Shown here piece by piece: positions 49,463 through 59,257 of a stretch of 64,000 nt of DNA (position 1 is its first letter; each line of letters starts with the position of its first letter). The position numbers and the translations under genes were made by a program. Source of the stretch: Allopusillimonas lactea (lineage in GTDB: Bacteria; Pseudomonadota; Gammaproteobacteria; Burkholderiales; Burkholderiaceae_B); assembly GCF_021653995.1 (NCBI RefSeq), contig NZ_JAJJOZ010000002.1, positions 496,001 to 560,000 of the forward strand, written 5' to 3'. A model generated the notes under the pieces. That model was given only the letters and a program-made list of their open reading frames with translations. It was not told the DNA's origin and did no database searches.

Positions 49463-50920
49463 CTACCCGTCCAGCTTTTGCTTGAGCAGGTCGTTGACCT
49501 GCTGCGGGTTGGCCTTGCCCTTGGCGGCTTTCATGACCTGGCCCACCAGCGAGTTGAAGGCCTTTTGCTTGCCGGCGCGGTACTCTTCGATGGCAGCGGG
49601 GTTGGCGGCCAGGACCGCGTCGATCATGGCGCCGATGGCGCCGGTGTCGCTGATCTGCTTCAGGCCGCGCGCCTCGATGATGGCGTCCGCGCTACCGCCG
49701 TGTTCGCCCGCCCACATGGCGGCGAACACTTCACGGCCGATCTTGTTGGAGATCGTGCCGTCGATGATGCGCTCGATGAGGCCGGCCAGTGCAGTAGGCT
49801 TGACGGGGCATGCGGAGATCTCGATTTCTTCGCGGTTCAGCGCGGCGGAGACTTCGCCCAGCACCCAGTTGGCCGCCAGCTTGGCCTGGCTGGCGGGCAG
49901 GGCGGAGGCGGTATGTTCGAAATACACTGCCGTGTCGCGGCTCATCGTGAGCTGGGCGGCGTCGTAAGGCGTGAGGCCCAATGCCTGCTCGAAGCGTTCG
50001 CGCTTGTGGCGGGGCAGTTCGGGCATTGCAGCGCGCACCTGTTCCACCCACTCGGAGGCGATCACAAGCGGCGGCAGGTCTGGGTCGGGGAAGTAGCGGT
50101 AATCGTGCGCGTCTTCTTTGCTGCGCATGCTGCGGGTTTCATCGCGGTCGGCGTCATACAGGCGGGTTTCCTGCACCACTGTGCCGCCGTCTTCGATCAG
50201 CTCGATCTGGCGGCGCGCTTCGAACAGGATGGCGCGCTCAAGAAAGCGGAAAGAGTTGACGTTTTTGATTTCAGTGCGGGTGCCGAATTCTTTCTGACCC
50301 TTGGGGCGCACCGACACGTTGGCATCGCACCGGAATGAGCCTTCCTGCATGTTGCCGTCGCAGATGCCCAGCCAGACCACCAGGCTGTGCAGGGCGCGTG
50401 CATAGGCGACAGCCTCGGCGGCCGAGCGCATCTCGGGTTCGGAGACGATCTCGAGCAGCGGCGTACCAGCGCGATTCAGGTCGATGCCGGTGGAGGATTC
50501 GCCATGCGGGCCGGTGAAGTCTTCGTGCAGCGACTTGCCGGCGTCTTCTTCGAGATGGGCGCGCGTGAGGTTGACGGTTTTTTCGACGCCGTCCACAAAG
50601 AAGGTGACCGTGCCCCCTTGCACGACCGGGATCTCGAACTGGCTGATCTGGTAGTTTTTGGGCAGATCGGGGTAAAAATAGTTTTTACGTGCGAACACCG
50701 ACAATGGTGCCACATGCGCACCCACGGCCAGACCGAACTGGATGGCGCGCTCGACGGCGCCGCGATTGAGCACAGGCAGGCTGCCCGGCAAAGCCATGTC
50801 GACGTCGTTGGCCTGGGTGTTGGGGGCGGCGCCAAAGCGCGTGCTGCTGTCAGAGAATATTTTGGATTGCGTGGAAAGCTGCGTGTGGGTTTCCAGCCCG
50901 ATGACGATTTCCCATTCCAT
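49463..50920 (-). CDS. gatB: aspartyl/glutamyl-tRNA amidotransferase subunit B
   Basis: The 485-residue protein opens EWEIVIGLETHTQLST and has the zinc/ATP-kinase core RAGTPLLEIVSEPEMRS, CDGNMQEGSFRCDANVSVRP and EIKNVNSFRF, plus the C-terminal YqeY-like helical tail (QKAFNSLVGQVMKAAKGKANP). With GatA and GatC it converts Glu-tRNAGln and Asp-tRNAAsn to the amidated forms. ATG 50920 overlaps the gatA stop (TAATG), giving tight coupling. The open frame to 51208 is inside gatA. Confidence 0.97.
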   Translation of the reverse strand: MEWEIVIGLETHTQLSTQSKIFSDSSTRFGAAPNTQANDVDMALPGSLPVLNRGAVERAIQFGLAVGAHVAPLSVFARKNYFYPDLPKNYQISQFEIPVVQGGTVTFFVDGVEKTVNLTRAHLEEDAGKSLHEDFTGPHGESSTGIDLNRAGTPLLEIVSEPEMRSAAEAVAYARALHSLVVWLGICDGNMQEGSFRCDANVSVRPKGQKEFGTRTEIKNVNSFRFLERAILFEARRQIELIEDGGTVVQETRLYDADRDETRSMRSKEDAHDYRYFPDPDLPPLVIASEWVEQVRAAMPELPRHKRERFEQALGLTPYDAAQLTMSRDTAVYFEHTASALPASQAKLAANWVLGEVSAALNREEIEISACPVKPTALAGLIERIIDGTISNKIGREVFAAMWAGEHGGSADAIIEARGLKQISDTGAIGAMIDAVLAANPAAIEEYRAGKQKAFNSLVGQVMKAAKGKANPQQVNDLLKQKLDG

Positions 50921-52446
50921 TATGCGTATTCCGGTTTGCGTTGATGCCAGTCGGTTGCTTGCTGGAAGCGATCGGCGATGGCCAGCAGGCGGCCTTCGCT
51001 GAAGTAATTGCCGATGATTTGCAGGCCCACAGGCAGGGGCTTGCCGGCGGGGCCGCCAAAGCCGCAGGGCACCGACATGGCAGGCAGGCCCGCCAGGCTG
51101 ACGCCCAGGGTGTAGATATCGGCAAGCCAGTCGGCGACCGGGTCTTCGCGGTTGTCGCCGATGTGCTTGGCCACGGTGGGTGTGACAGGCCCCATGATGA
51201 CGTCGCATTGGCCGGCGAAGGCCTGTTGGAAGTCGTTGACAATCATGCGTCGCACGCGTTGCGCCTGCAGGTAGTAGGCGTCGTAGTACCCGTGAGACAG
51301 CACATAAGTGCCCACCATGATGCGCCGCAGCACCTCGGGGCCGAAGCCTTCGGTGCGCGAGCGGCTGGTCATCTCGGCCAGGTCGCCGTACTGCGCGGCG
51401 CGGTGGCCGTAGCGCACACCGTCATAGCGCGATAGATTGCTGGACGCTTCGGCCGGCGCGATCACGTAGTAAGTGGGGATGGACAGCTCGGTGCGCGGCA
51501 GCGAGATGGACACGCGTTCGGCGCCCAGCGACTCAAAGGTTGCCAGTGCGGCTTCGACCGCTGCGGCAACGTCGGGTGCCAGGCCGGCGCCGAAGAACTC
51601 GGCCGGTACACCAATGCGCAGGCCCTTCAGGGGCTGGCTGCCGGCGGCGTCGAAGCCGCCTGAAGCAGCATCGAATTGGGTGCGGATGCGGCCCGGCTCG
51701 TTTTTGGCGCCGTCGCAGGTTTCGAGGCTGGTGGCGTCGCGCGGATCGAAGCCACTCATTGGGTCAAGCAACTCGAGCAGATCCTGGGCGTGGCGGGCAA
51801 TGGGGCCGGCCTGATCCAGGCTGGAACCATAGGCAATCATGCCGTAGCGCGACACCGTGCCATAGGTGGGCTTGATGCCGCTGACGCCGCACAGCGCCGC
51901 AGGCTGACGCACCGAGCCGCCGGTGTCGGTGCCCGTGGCACCCATGGCCAGGCCCGCCGCTACCGCGGCTGCACTGCCGCCCGAGGAGCCACCGGGCACG
52001 ACGCTGTGATCCCAGGGGTTGAGGGCGGGGCCGAAGGCCGAGTTTTCGTTGCCCGAGCCCATGGCGAATTCGTCGCAGTTAAGCTTGCCCAGGGACACTG
52101 CGCCGGCGCCTTGCAGGCGGCTGACTACCGTGGCATCGAAGGGGCTTGTGTAATGCGCGAGCATCTTGCTGGCGGCGGTAGTGCGCCAGCCTTGCGTGAC
52201 GAACAGATCTTTGTGGGCGATGGGAATGCCGGCCAGGCTGGGGGGCGAAGGCTCCACCAGCAGGCGGTCGGCGACGTCGGCTTCGGCCAGGGTAAGGGCT
52301 GGGTCGACATGCAGGAAGGCATTAAGCTTGCTGCGGGCCTGGATGGCGTCGAGGGCGCTGGTGGCCAACTCGCGGGCGCTGACGCGGCGTTCGCGCAGGG
52401 CGGCCCGCAAGGCGGCGATGCTGTCGAATTCGGTGTGCAATGGCAT
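50920..52446 (-). CDS. gatA: aspartyl/glutamyl-tRNA amidotransferase subunit A
   Basis: The 508-residue amidase supplies ammonia from glutamine. The Ser-cisSer-Lys triad is in GIPIAHKDLFVTQG (Lys) and VVPGGSSGGSAAAVAAGL / GTDTGGSVRQPAALCG. ATG 52446 begins MPLHTEFDSIAALRAAL, matching family amino termini; the open frame to 52566 is ignored. It follows gatC by 67 bp. Confidence 0.97.
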   Translation of the reverse strand: MPLHTEFDSIAALRAALRERRVSARELATSALDAIQARSKLNAFLHVDPALTLAEADVADRLLVEPSPPSLAGIPIAHKDLFVTQGWRTTAASKMLAHYTSPFDATVVSRLQGAGAVSLGKLNCDEFAMGSGNENSAFGPALNPWDHSVVPGGSSGGSAAAVAAGLAMGATGTDTGGSVRQPAALCGVSGIKPTYGTVSRYGMIAYGSSLDQAGPIARHAQDLLELLDPMSGFDPRDATSLETCDGAKNEPGRIRTQFDAASGGFDAAGSQPLKGLRIGVPAEFFGAGLAPDVAAAVEAALATFESLGAERVSISLPRTELSIPTYYVIAPAEASSNLSRYDGVRYGHRAAQYGDLAEMTSRSRTEGFGPEVLRRIMVGTYVLSHGYYDAYYLQAQRVRRMIVNDFQQAFAGQCDVIMGPVTPTVAKHIGDNREDPVADWLADIYTLGVSLAGLPAMSVPCGFGGPAGKPLPVGLQIIGNYFSEGRLLAIADRFQQATDWHQRKPEYA

Positions 52447-52513
52447 TCTGGATATCGTTTGTGGAGGTTGCGGGTTGCCTGCCGGGCGGCGCGGTGGCCG
52501 GGCGCGTGGGCCG

Positions 52514-52822
52514 CTATTCGATGACGGTGGGCACCAGGAACAGGCCATCGTGCTGCGCCGGTGCATTGGCCATCAGCGCCTGGCGCTGTTGTACAGTGCT
52601 GGTGGGCCAGGCCACATCGGGGCGCAGCCGCAGGTGGATGTCTTGGTGTGCGGCCAGCGGGTGGGCCATGGGGACGATGCCCGCCGTGTCCACAGCCTGC
52701 AATTGGGCGATGAGGTCCAGGATGCCGTTCAGTTCGTGTTGTGCCCGGGTATTCTGGGCCGGGGAAAGTTCGATGCGGGCGAGCCGCGCGATGCGGTCCA
52801 CGTCTTGCTCGGTGATGGCCAT
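52514..52822 (-). CDS. gatC: aspartyl/glutamyl-tRNA amidotransferase subunit C
   Basis: The 102-residue protein starts MAITEQDVDRIARLARIELS and contains ILDLIAQLQAVDTAGIVPMAHPL, the GatC belt that stabilises GatA-GatB. It is the first gene of gatC-gatA-gatB and is divergent from mreB across 233 bp, a shared promoter region in which I see no certain elements. The frame extends to 52891 without a ribosome site. Confidence 0.96.
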   Translation of the reverse strand: MAITEQDVDRIARLARIELSPAQNTRAQHELNGILDLIAQLQAVDTAGIVPMAHPLAAHQDIHLRLRPDVAWPTSTVQQRQALMANAPAQHDGLFLVPTVIE

Positions 52823-53055
52823 GGCTTTGCGTGCAGGAGAGTGAGGCGAAGGGCGCTGATTATGGCGCCAGGAAGCATACGTGAGCGGCAAGTAACATTA
52901 GATAACATGCCGCTTTTCATGCGAATCAGAAGCCAATTATAAGTTATCATTGCTGGTTTGATTCGTTGGTCAAATTATGGCGCCTTTCCCTGCTGCGCCT
53001 ATCGGTTGCGCGCGCTGACGGATTCCTTTCTTCACCTATACATCACTGAGCGCCC

Positions 53056-54099
<1,044 letters not shown>

Positions 54100-54115
54100 T
54101 TCACGCACGACCAGG

Positions 54116-54137
54116 CCCCGCCCTTGAGCGGGGTTCT
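54116..54137 (+). terminator. terminator-like hairpin between mreB and mreC
   Basis: CCCCGC (54116-54121) and GCGGGG (54128-54133) flank CCTTGA, followed by TTCTTTC. With only a 6-bp stem and a broken T run it would be a weak terminator, possibly lowering mreC relative to mreB. Confidence 0.4.
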
Positions 54138-54159
54138 TTCCCTGGAAGGCGCTTTTTCC

Positions 54160-55047
54160 ATGCAAGAAACCGGCACGATCAGACTGTTCAAGCGTGGGCC
54201 CACCGCGGAGCTGAGGCTGTTCGTCTTCGCGCTGCTGGCGCTTTCGCTGCTGGTTGTTGACGCCCGCTGGAAGGTCCTCGATCCGGCCCGCCAAGTCATT
54301 TCCGTGGCGCTTTACCCATTTCAGCGCCTGATGCTTGCGCCGCGCGACGCCGTCGAGCACTTCAACGACTGGAAAAACGCCGCTTCTCTGGCCCGTTCCG
54401 AAAAAGAAGCCCTGCAGCGCCAGCGCATCGAACTGGCGCAACTCTCCACCCACGCCGCCCAGCTTGCGACTGAAAACGAGCAGTTGCGGCGCCTGCTCAA
54501 CGTATCTGGCGAAGTTACCCAGCCGTCCGTCGCGGTCGAGGTGTTCTACGAGCCGCCCAATGCGTTCTCCCATCACCTCATTTTCAACAAGGGCTCATCC
54601 AGCGGCATCCGTCCGGGCATGCCAGTCATGGACGAGGGCGGCATCGTCGGGCAGATCGTGCGCGTCACGCCTTTTACGGCTGAAGCCGCGCTGCTTACCG
54701 ACGACAAAGTCTCGATCCCGGTGCAGGTGCTGCGCAACGGGCTGAGGCTGATCGCGTTTGGCGGCAATGTATCCGGCAAGGTCGAGGTTCGCTACCTCAC
54801 CGCCAACGTCGATCTCGTGCCCGGTGATGTGCTCATTACCAGTGGCATCGGAGGCTTGTTTCCCGCTGGTTTGTCGGTTGCGCGTGTCGACAGCGTGTCG
54901 CGCGATCCGGCCACGGGTTTTGCGCTGGCCGAGGCCACGCCGCTGTCTCATCCCGAGCGCCATCGCCATTTCCTCGTGCTGCTGGTCGATGTATCCGATC
55001 AAGGCATGAGCACCGAAGGAGGCAGCGATGGCGCGCAGGCCGGATAA
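54160..55047 (+). CDS. mreC: rod-shape-determining protein MreC
   Basis: The 295-residue protein has one N-terminal membrane anchor (about 20-40), a coiled coil (about 70-110, EKEALQRQRIELAQLSTHAAQLATENEQLRRLL, seen in parts) and two periplasmic beta domains with GSSSGIRPGMPVMDEGGIVGQI. It links MreB to the wall synthases. ATG 54160 with GGAAGG upstream is chosen; TTG 54124 would add a weak 12-residue extension overlapping the hairpin. The last 20 bp overlap mreD. Confidence 0.94.
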   Translation: MQETGTIRLFKRGPTAELRLFVFALLALSLLVVDARWKVLDPARQVISVALYPFQRLMLAPRDAVEHFNDWKNAASLARSEKEALQRQRIELAQLSTHAAQLATENEQLRRLLNVSGEVTQPSVAVEVFYEPPNAFSHHLIFNKGSSSGIRPGMPVMDEGGIVGQIVRVTPFTAEAALLTDDKVSIPVQVLRNGLRLIAFGGNVSGKVEVRYLTANVDLVPGDVLITSGIGGLFPAGLSVARVDSVSRDPATGFALAEATPLSHPERHRHFLVLLVDVSDQGMSTEGGSDGAQAG

Positions 55048-55606
55048 TCACGCGCCCGTTCCGCAACGCCGGGTGTCTTCCCTGGCGCGCCTCGAGCCCA
55101 TCGACACCTCGCCGTTCAAGCGGCCTTCCAGCGTGCTGTTTGTCTGGTTCACGCTGCTGCTGGTCTGGCTTATCTCCCTGCTGCCCTGGCGCGAATGGCA
55201 GCCGGCGCCAGATCTGCTGCTGCTTGTCATCGCCTTCTGGTGCGTGAACGAACCGCGCCGCGTGTCCATGCTGGCCGCGTTTGTATTCGGGCTGCTGGTT
55301 GATGTACACGCAGGCACGATGCTGGGCGGGCAGGCACTGGTCTACACCCTGGCGGCCTATGGCGCCACGGCGCTGCAGCGTCGGCTGCAGCATTTCAATG
55401 CGGTCGTTCAGGCGATACACATGCTGCCGGTCTTCGTACTCGCGCAGTTCATCGGCCGGGTGATCTACGCCTGGCTCAGTGGCGAATGGGCCGGCTGGGC
55501 ATGGCTGTGGTCGGCGGTGTTTATGGCGGTGTTATGGCCTCTGGCCGATCTGCTTCTGCTTCTGCCGCAGCGCCGCCTGGACGACAACGACGCTGGTTCG
55601 GTCTAG
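55028..55606 (+). CDS. mreD: rod-shape-determining membrane protein MreD
   Basis: The 192-residue protein has five hydrophobic segments (about 38-55, 62-78, 82-100, 120-150, 155-180) and the MreD-family arrangement. It begins MARRPDNHAPVPQRR, a basic cytosolic stretch. It overlaps mreC by 20 bp. Sequence conservation in the MreD family is low, so the call leans on context and topology. Confidence 0.9.
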   Translation: MARRPDNHAPVPQRRVSSLARLEPIDTSPFKRPSSVLFVWFTLLLVWLISLLPWREWQPAPDLLLLVIAFWCVNEPRRVSMLAAFVFGLLVDVHAGTMLGGQALVYTLAAYGATALQRRLQHFNAVVQAIHMLPVFVLAQFIGRVIYAWLSGEWAGWAWLWSAVFMAVLWPLADLLLLLPQRRLDDNDAGSV

Positions 55607-55616
55607 GCGCCCGCCT

Positions 55617-57605
55617 ATGTTCGAGTTCAAGAAAACAACTCAGCTCCAGCGGCGCCGCCTGCAAACGCGCGTGCTTGTGGCGGCTGTGTTCATCATTGTG
55701 TGCTTCTTGCTGCTGGCCGGCCGCCTGTGGTATTTGCAGGTCGTACGCTACGAGGGCCTGGCGGCCCGGGCCGACCGCAACCGGGTCTCGGTGGTGCCGG
55801 TTGCGCCGCGGCGCGGCGAGATCCTCGACCGCAGTGGTGTGGTGCTGGCGCGAAATTACCGCGACTACATTCTGTCGATTACGCCCGCCAACGTCGAGCG
55901 CAATATGGATGATCTGCTCGACGACCTCGGGCGGCTGGTGTATCTGAGCCAGGGCGATCGGCGGCGTTTCATGCAGAACGTCAGGCAGAACAGCCGTTAT
56001 TCGCCCGTACTGCTGCGCAACAATCTCAACGAGATCGAGGCATCGTGGTTTTCAGCGCATGCGTTCAAGTTTCCCGGCGTCGAGCTGAGCGCCCGCTGGG
56101 TGCGTGAGTATCCCGAAGGCGAGCATGCTGCGCATGTTATTGGCTATGTAGGCCGGCTGTCCGAGCAGGATCTCGATATGCTCGAAGAAACCGGCCAAAC
56201 GGGCAATTACCGGGGCACCTCGCAGATCGGCAAGAAGGGTATCGAGAAAACCTGGGAAAAGGCCCTGCATGGGCGCACGGGCATCGAAGAGGTCGAAGTT
56301 ACCGCTACCGGGCGGCCGGTGCGTACACTCAGCCGGGTTGACCCTGTGCCGGGGGCAGACCTGCACCTGTCGCTGGACATCGGCCTGCAGAAGGTCGCCG
56401 AGGCCGAATTTCAGGGGCGGCGCGGCGCCCTGGTCGCCATAGAACCACGCACGGGTGAGGTGCTGGCGTTTGTCTCCGCGCCATCCTTCAACCCCAATTT
56501 GTTCATTGACGGCATCGATGTCGAGAATTGGCGCGCCCTTAATGATTCGCCCGATCATCCGCTGGTCAATCGGCCGCTGAACGGCACGTATCCGATCGGG
56601 TCCACCTATAAGCCGTTCGTGGCACTGGCGGCGCTGGAGCTCGGTGTACGCTCGGCGGGCGAACGCATTTCCGATCCAGGCTACTACGAGTTCGGCGGGC
56701 AGCGCTTCCGCAACGCCGGCGGTGCGGCCTACGGGCCTACCGATATGCATCGGGCCATTGTCAAATCTTCAGATACCTACTTCTATTCACTGGGCCCAGA
56801 AATCGGTGTGGACCGGCTGCATGACTTTGCCGCGCAGTTCGGCTTCGGCCAGCTCACCGGTATCGACCTCGATGGCGAGCGTCGCGGCATCCTGCCGTCC
56901 ACAGAATGGAAGCGCAATGCCTACAAGAAGCCCGAGCAAAAGCGATGGTACGCCGGCGAGTCCGTATCGGTGGCTGTGGGGCAGGGGTACAACTCGTTTA
57001 CATTGTTGCAGTTGGCCCAGGCCACCGCAGTGCTGGCCAACGGTGGCAAGTACATGACGCCGCATCTGGTCGCAGGTATCGAGGATGCGCGTACTGGTCA
57101 AATTGCGCCCACCATCAAGGCGCCGGATCACACCATTGCGATCAAGCCGGAGAACCTGGCGGTCGTGCGCAATGCCATGGCCGACGTTCTGCGCTCCGGC
57201 ACCGCGCGTGCGGCTTTTGTGGGGGCCAAGTACCAGGCGGCGGGCAAGACCGGCACAGCGCAGGTATTCAGCCTGCGCGGCGCAAAGTACCGGGCGTCGG
57301 CGATCGACGAGCGGTTGCGCGATCATTCGCTTTTCATGGCCTACGCGCCGCTCGACAATCCCCAGATCGCGGTGGCGTTGATCGTCGAGAACGGCGGCTG
57401 GGGGTCCACAGTGGCCGCGCCTATTGCGCGCAAAGTCTTCGACTACTGGCTCGATCCGGCGTACCGCAATGCCGCCGCGCCCACGACGGCCAGTGCCAGC
57501 CAGGCTGATCGGGCGCCTCCTGTGCCGGCTGACGGCAGCCGAAGCGCCATGGCGCGCGGCCCGGCCGGCCGGGCACCCGCCACACAGCTGGAGTCTTCTC
57601 GATGA
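55617..57605 (+). CDS. mrdA: penicillin-binding protein 2 (class B, elongation transpeptidase)
   Basis: The 662-residue protein has an N-terminal membrane anchor (18-40), the PBP dimerisation region (50-240) and the transpeptidase domain: STYK at 329-332 (Ser329 nucleophile), SSD at 384-386 and KTGT at 544-547. It cross-links peptidoglycan during elongation together with RodA. The C-terminal 45 residues are low-complexity Ala/Pro/Arg. ATG 55617 lies 10 bp after the mreD stop; the open frame from 55479 is in mreD. Confidence 0.96.
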   Translation: MFEFKKTTQLQRRRLQTRVLVAAVFIIVCFLLLAGRLWYLQVVRYEGLAARADRNRVSVVPVAPRRGEILDRSGVVLARNYRDYILSITPANVERNMDDLLDDLGRLVYLSQGDRRRFMQNVRQNSRYSPVLLRNNLNEIEASWFSAHAFKFPGVELSARWVREYPEGEHAAHVIGYVGRLSEQDLDMLEETGQTGNYRGTSQIGKKGIEKTWEKALHGRTGIEEVEVTATGRPVRTLSRVDPVPGADLHLSLDIGLQKVAEAEFQGRRGALVAIEPRTGEVLAFVSAPSFNPNLFIDGIDVENWRALNDSPDHPLVNRPLNGTYPIGSTYKPFVALAALELGVRSAGERISDPGYYEFGGQRFRNAGGAAYGPTDMHRAIVKSSDTYFYSLGPEIGVDRLHDFAAQFGFGQLTGIDLDGERRGILPSTEWKRNAYKKPEQKRWYAGESVSVAVGQGYNSFTLLQLAQATAVLANGGKYMTPHLVAGIEDARTGQIAPTIKAPDHTIAIKPENLAVVRNAMADVLRSGTARAAFVGAKYQAAGKTGTAQVFSLRGAKYRASAIDERLRDHSLFMAYAPLDNPQIAVALIVENGGWGSTVAAPIARKVFDYWLDPAYRNAAAPTTASASQADRAPPVPADGSRSAMARGPAGRAPATQLESSR

Positions 57606-58738
57606 AACGTATTCTGTATTGGCTGCAGCGTTCCGCCTTGGCGTTCGATCCTCCGTTGCTGCTGCTGCTGGTCATTCTCGCGACGCTGGGGCTTGTCGTC
57701 ATGCATTCCGCAGTGGGTGGCACTGACTGGCGTTTTGCGGATCAGTCCCGCAATTTTTTGATTGCGTTGGCGGTGATGTGGGCGGTGGCGATGACGCCGC
57801 CGCCGCTGCTAATGAAAGTGGCGCCTTATTTTTATGCGCTGGGCGTGATTCTGCTGCTGGGTGTGGAGTTTTTCGGTGAAACCAGCAAGGGTGCGACGCG
57901 TTGGCTCGACTTGGGCATTGTGCGTATTCAGCCGTCTGAAATGCTGAAGATTTCTGTGCCGATGATGCTGGCCTGGTATTTCCATCGCAATCAGGGCAAG
58001 CTGCGCGTGCTTGATTTTTTTGTGGCGGGCTTGTTGCTTGCCGTGCCCTTCGTGCTGATCGTAATGCAGCCCGATCTGGGTACCGCGCTGCTGGTTTTTG
58101 TCACGGGCTTCTTTGTCATCTATTTTGGCGGTCTGTCGTTCAAGCTGCTGGTCCCGCTGGCCGTGGTTGGCGTTGTTGGCCTCGGTACGCTGGTCTACTA
58201 CGAACGCGACATCTGCCAGCCCGAGGTCGACTGGGTGGTGCTGCACGATTATCAGAAATACCGTGTCTGCACGCTGCTGGACCCAAGTTCCGATCCTTTG
58301 GGCAAAGGGTTTCATACTATCCAGTCGATGATCGCGGTGGGCTCTGGTGGGCTGTACGGCAAGGGGTATATGAAAGGCACGCAAACGCATTTGGACTTTA
58401 TCCCCGAACGCACGACTGATTTCGTCTTTGCGGTGTATGCGGAGGAGTTCGGGCTGTACGGCGGGATAATGATGCTGGTGCTATATCTGCTGTTGATTGC
58501 ACGCGGGCTGGCGATTGCGCTGCGTGCGCATACCCAGTTTGGCCGGCTGCTGGCGGGGGCGATGGCACTGATGTTTTTTGCGTATGTATTTGTGAATGTA
58601 GGGATGGTGACGGGCATCCTGCCTGTGGTGGGCGTGCCGTTGCCGTTCATGAGCTACGGCGGCACGGCGCTGCTGACGTTGGGGATTGCCAGCGGCTTGC
58701 TGATGAGCATCAGCCATTATCGGCCGGTGCGGCATTAG
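57602..58738 (+). CDS. rodA: rod-shape SEDS glycosyltransferase RodA
   Basis: The 378-residue protein has about ten membrane helices and the SEDS signatures PSEMLKISVPMMLAWY, QPDLGTALLVF and MVTGILPVVGVPLPFMSYGGTALLTLG, recognised in parts. It polymerises glycan strands and pairs with MrdA. ATG 57602 overlaps the mrdA stop by ATGA. Last gene of the operon. Confidence 0.97.
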   Translation: MKRILYWLQRSALAFDPPLLLLLVILATLGLVVMHSAVGGTDWRFADQSRNFLIALAVMWAVAMTPPPLLMKVAPYFYALGVILLLGVEFFGETSKGATRWLDLGIVRIQPSEMLKISVPMMLAWYFHRNQGKLRVLDFFVAGLLLAVPFVLIVMQPDLGTALLVFVTGFFVIYFGGLSFKLLVPLAVVGVVGLGTLVYYERDICQPEVDWVVLHDYQKYRVCTLLDPSSDPLGKGFHTIQSMIAVGSGGLYGKGYMKGTQTHLDFIPERTTDFVFAVYAEEFGLYGGIMMLVLYLLLIARGLAIALRAHTQFGRLLAGAMALMFFAYVFVNVGMVTGILPVVGVPLPFMSYGGTALLTLGIASGLLMSISHYRPVRH

Positions 58739-59126
58739 GTTTCTTTGCCGCGTACGGGTTCTCGGGCTCGCTTTCGTTTGCGTTCCAAACTCATCGCTGT
58801 CGCCGTGTGTGGGCTCTTGGGAGCAGCCACGCAACAGATAGGCTGTCCAGCCCCCCAGCGCCCTCAGTGTGGTACTAAAGGCGCAAAAAAAACTATACAA
58901 GCTCCGTTGCCCCGCAGGGGCAAAAGGGCGAGTTCGCACACGCCGCTGAAAGCACGCGAATTTGACGGGAACCCCCAAGGGGCGAGCGATCGAAGCGACC
59001 AGCCTGCCCTGCCACGGCGCGCCGGCTAAAGAACACCCAAACTGCCCGCCGCTTCAAATACCCCGCGTACAGCCCAGAAAGCACCCCTAAACCGCTGAAG
59101 AACGAAAACATTCAGAACATTTCAAG
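58739..59126. other. gene-free region after rodA with a possible dispersed repeat
   Basis: This stretch contains a small hairpin TTGCCCC-GCA-GGGGCAA (58907-58923) and, from about 58890 to 59060, sequence whose minus-strand frame (58893-59111) reads like the spurious frames that recur between Burkholderiales genes (PCG, ACANSP and SPLGGSRQIRV motifs). I do not call it a gene. It looks like an intergenic repeat, which is inference. Confidence 0.4.
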
Positions 59127-59156
59127 TTGACATCAAAAAAACATAATAACTAGAAT
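59127..59156 (+). promoter_or_regulatory. promoter of the PepSY/TonB-receptor operon
   Basis: A perfect -35 TTGACA (59127-59132) and a -10 TAGAAT (59151-59156) lie 18 bases apart. The region is strongly A/T-rich compared with its surroundings. It overlaps the Fur-box-like site. Confidence 0.7.
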
Positions 59157-59179
59157 ACAAATAGTTCGCATCTGCATTA
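59157..59179 (+). promoter_or_regulatory. Fur-box-like site
   Basis: The stretch AAATAGTTCGCATCTGCATT resembles the A/T-rich, GCAT-containing Fur boxes of betaproteobacteria (GATAAT-like hexamers with TTCGCAT). It sits at the expected transcription start, a repressing position. The match to consensus is partial. Confidence 0.5.
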
Positions 59180-59200
59180 ATAAAATTAAGGGGAAGCACC

Positions 59201-59257
59201 ATGCAAACAAAACCCGCGTGCTCTTGTACGCGCTGTAACACAGAGTGCACGGCATGA
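59201..59257 (+). CDS. 18-residue Cys-rich leader peptide (upstream ORF) of the PepSY gene
   Basis: The frame reads MQTKPACSCTRCNTECTA with four cysteines (7, 9, 12, 16) in a CxCxxCx3C pattern and ends TGA 59255-59257. A strong AAGGGGAAG lies just before ATG 59201, and its stop overlaps the PepSY ATG (ATGA), so translation of the PepSY gene is probably coupled to it. No such strong site precedes the PepSY start itself. Short cysteine-bearing upstream frames that sense metal are known ahead of TonB-dependent transporter genes in Bordetella; this one is shorter and of a different form. I do not recognise a named family. Confidence 0.7.
   Translation: MQTKPACSCTRCNTECTA

Noticed and set aside
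58893..59111. 72-residue minus-strand frame after rodA
   Set aside because: Its sequence resembles recurring spurious frames in intergenic repeats, and it has no ribosome site.
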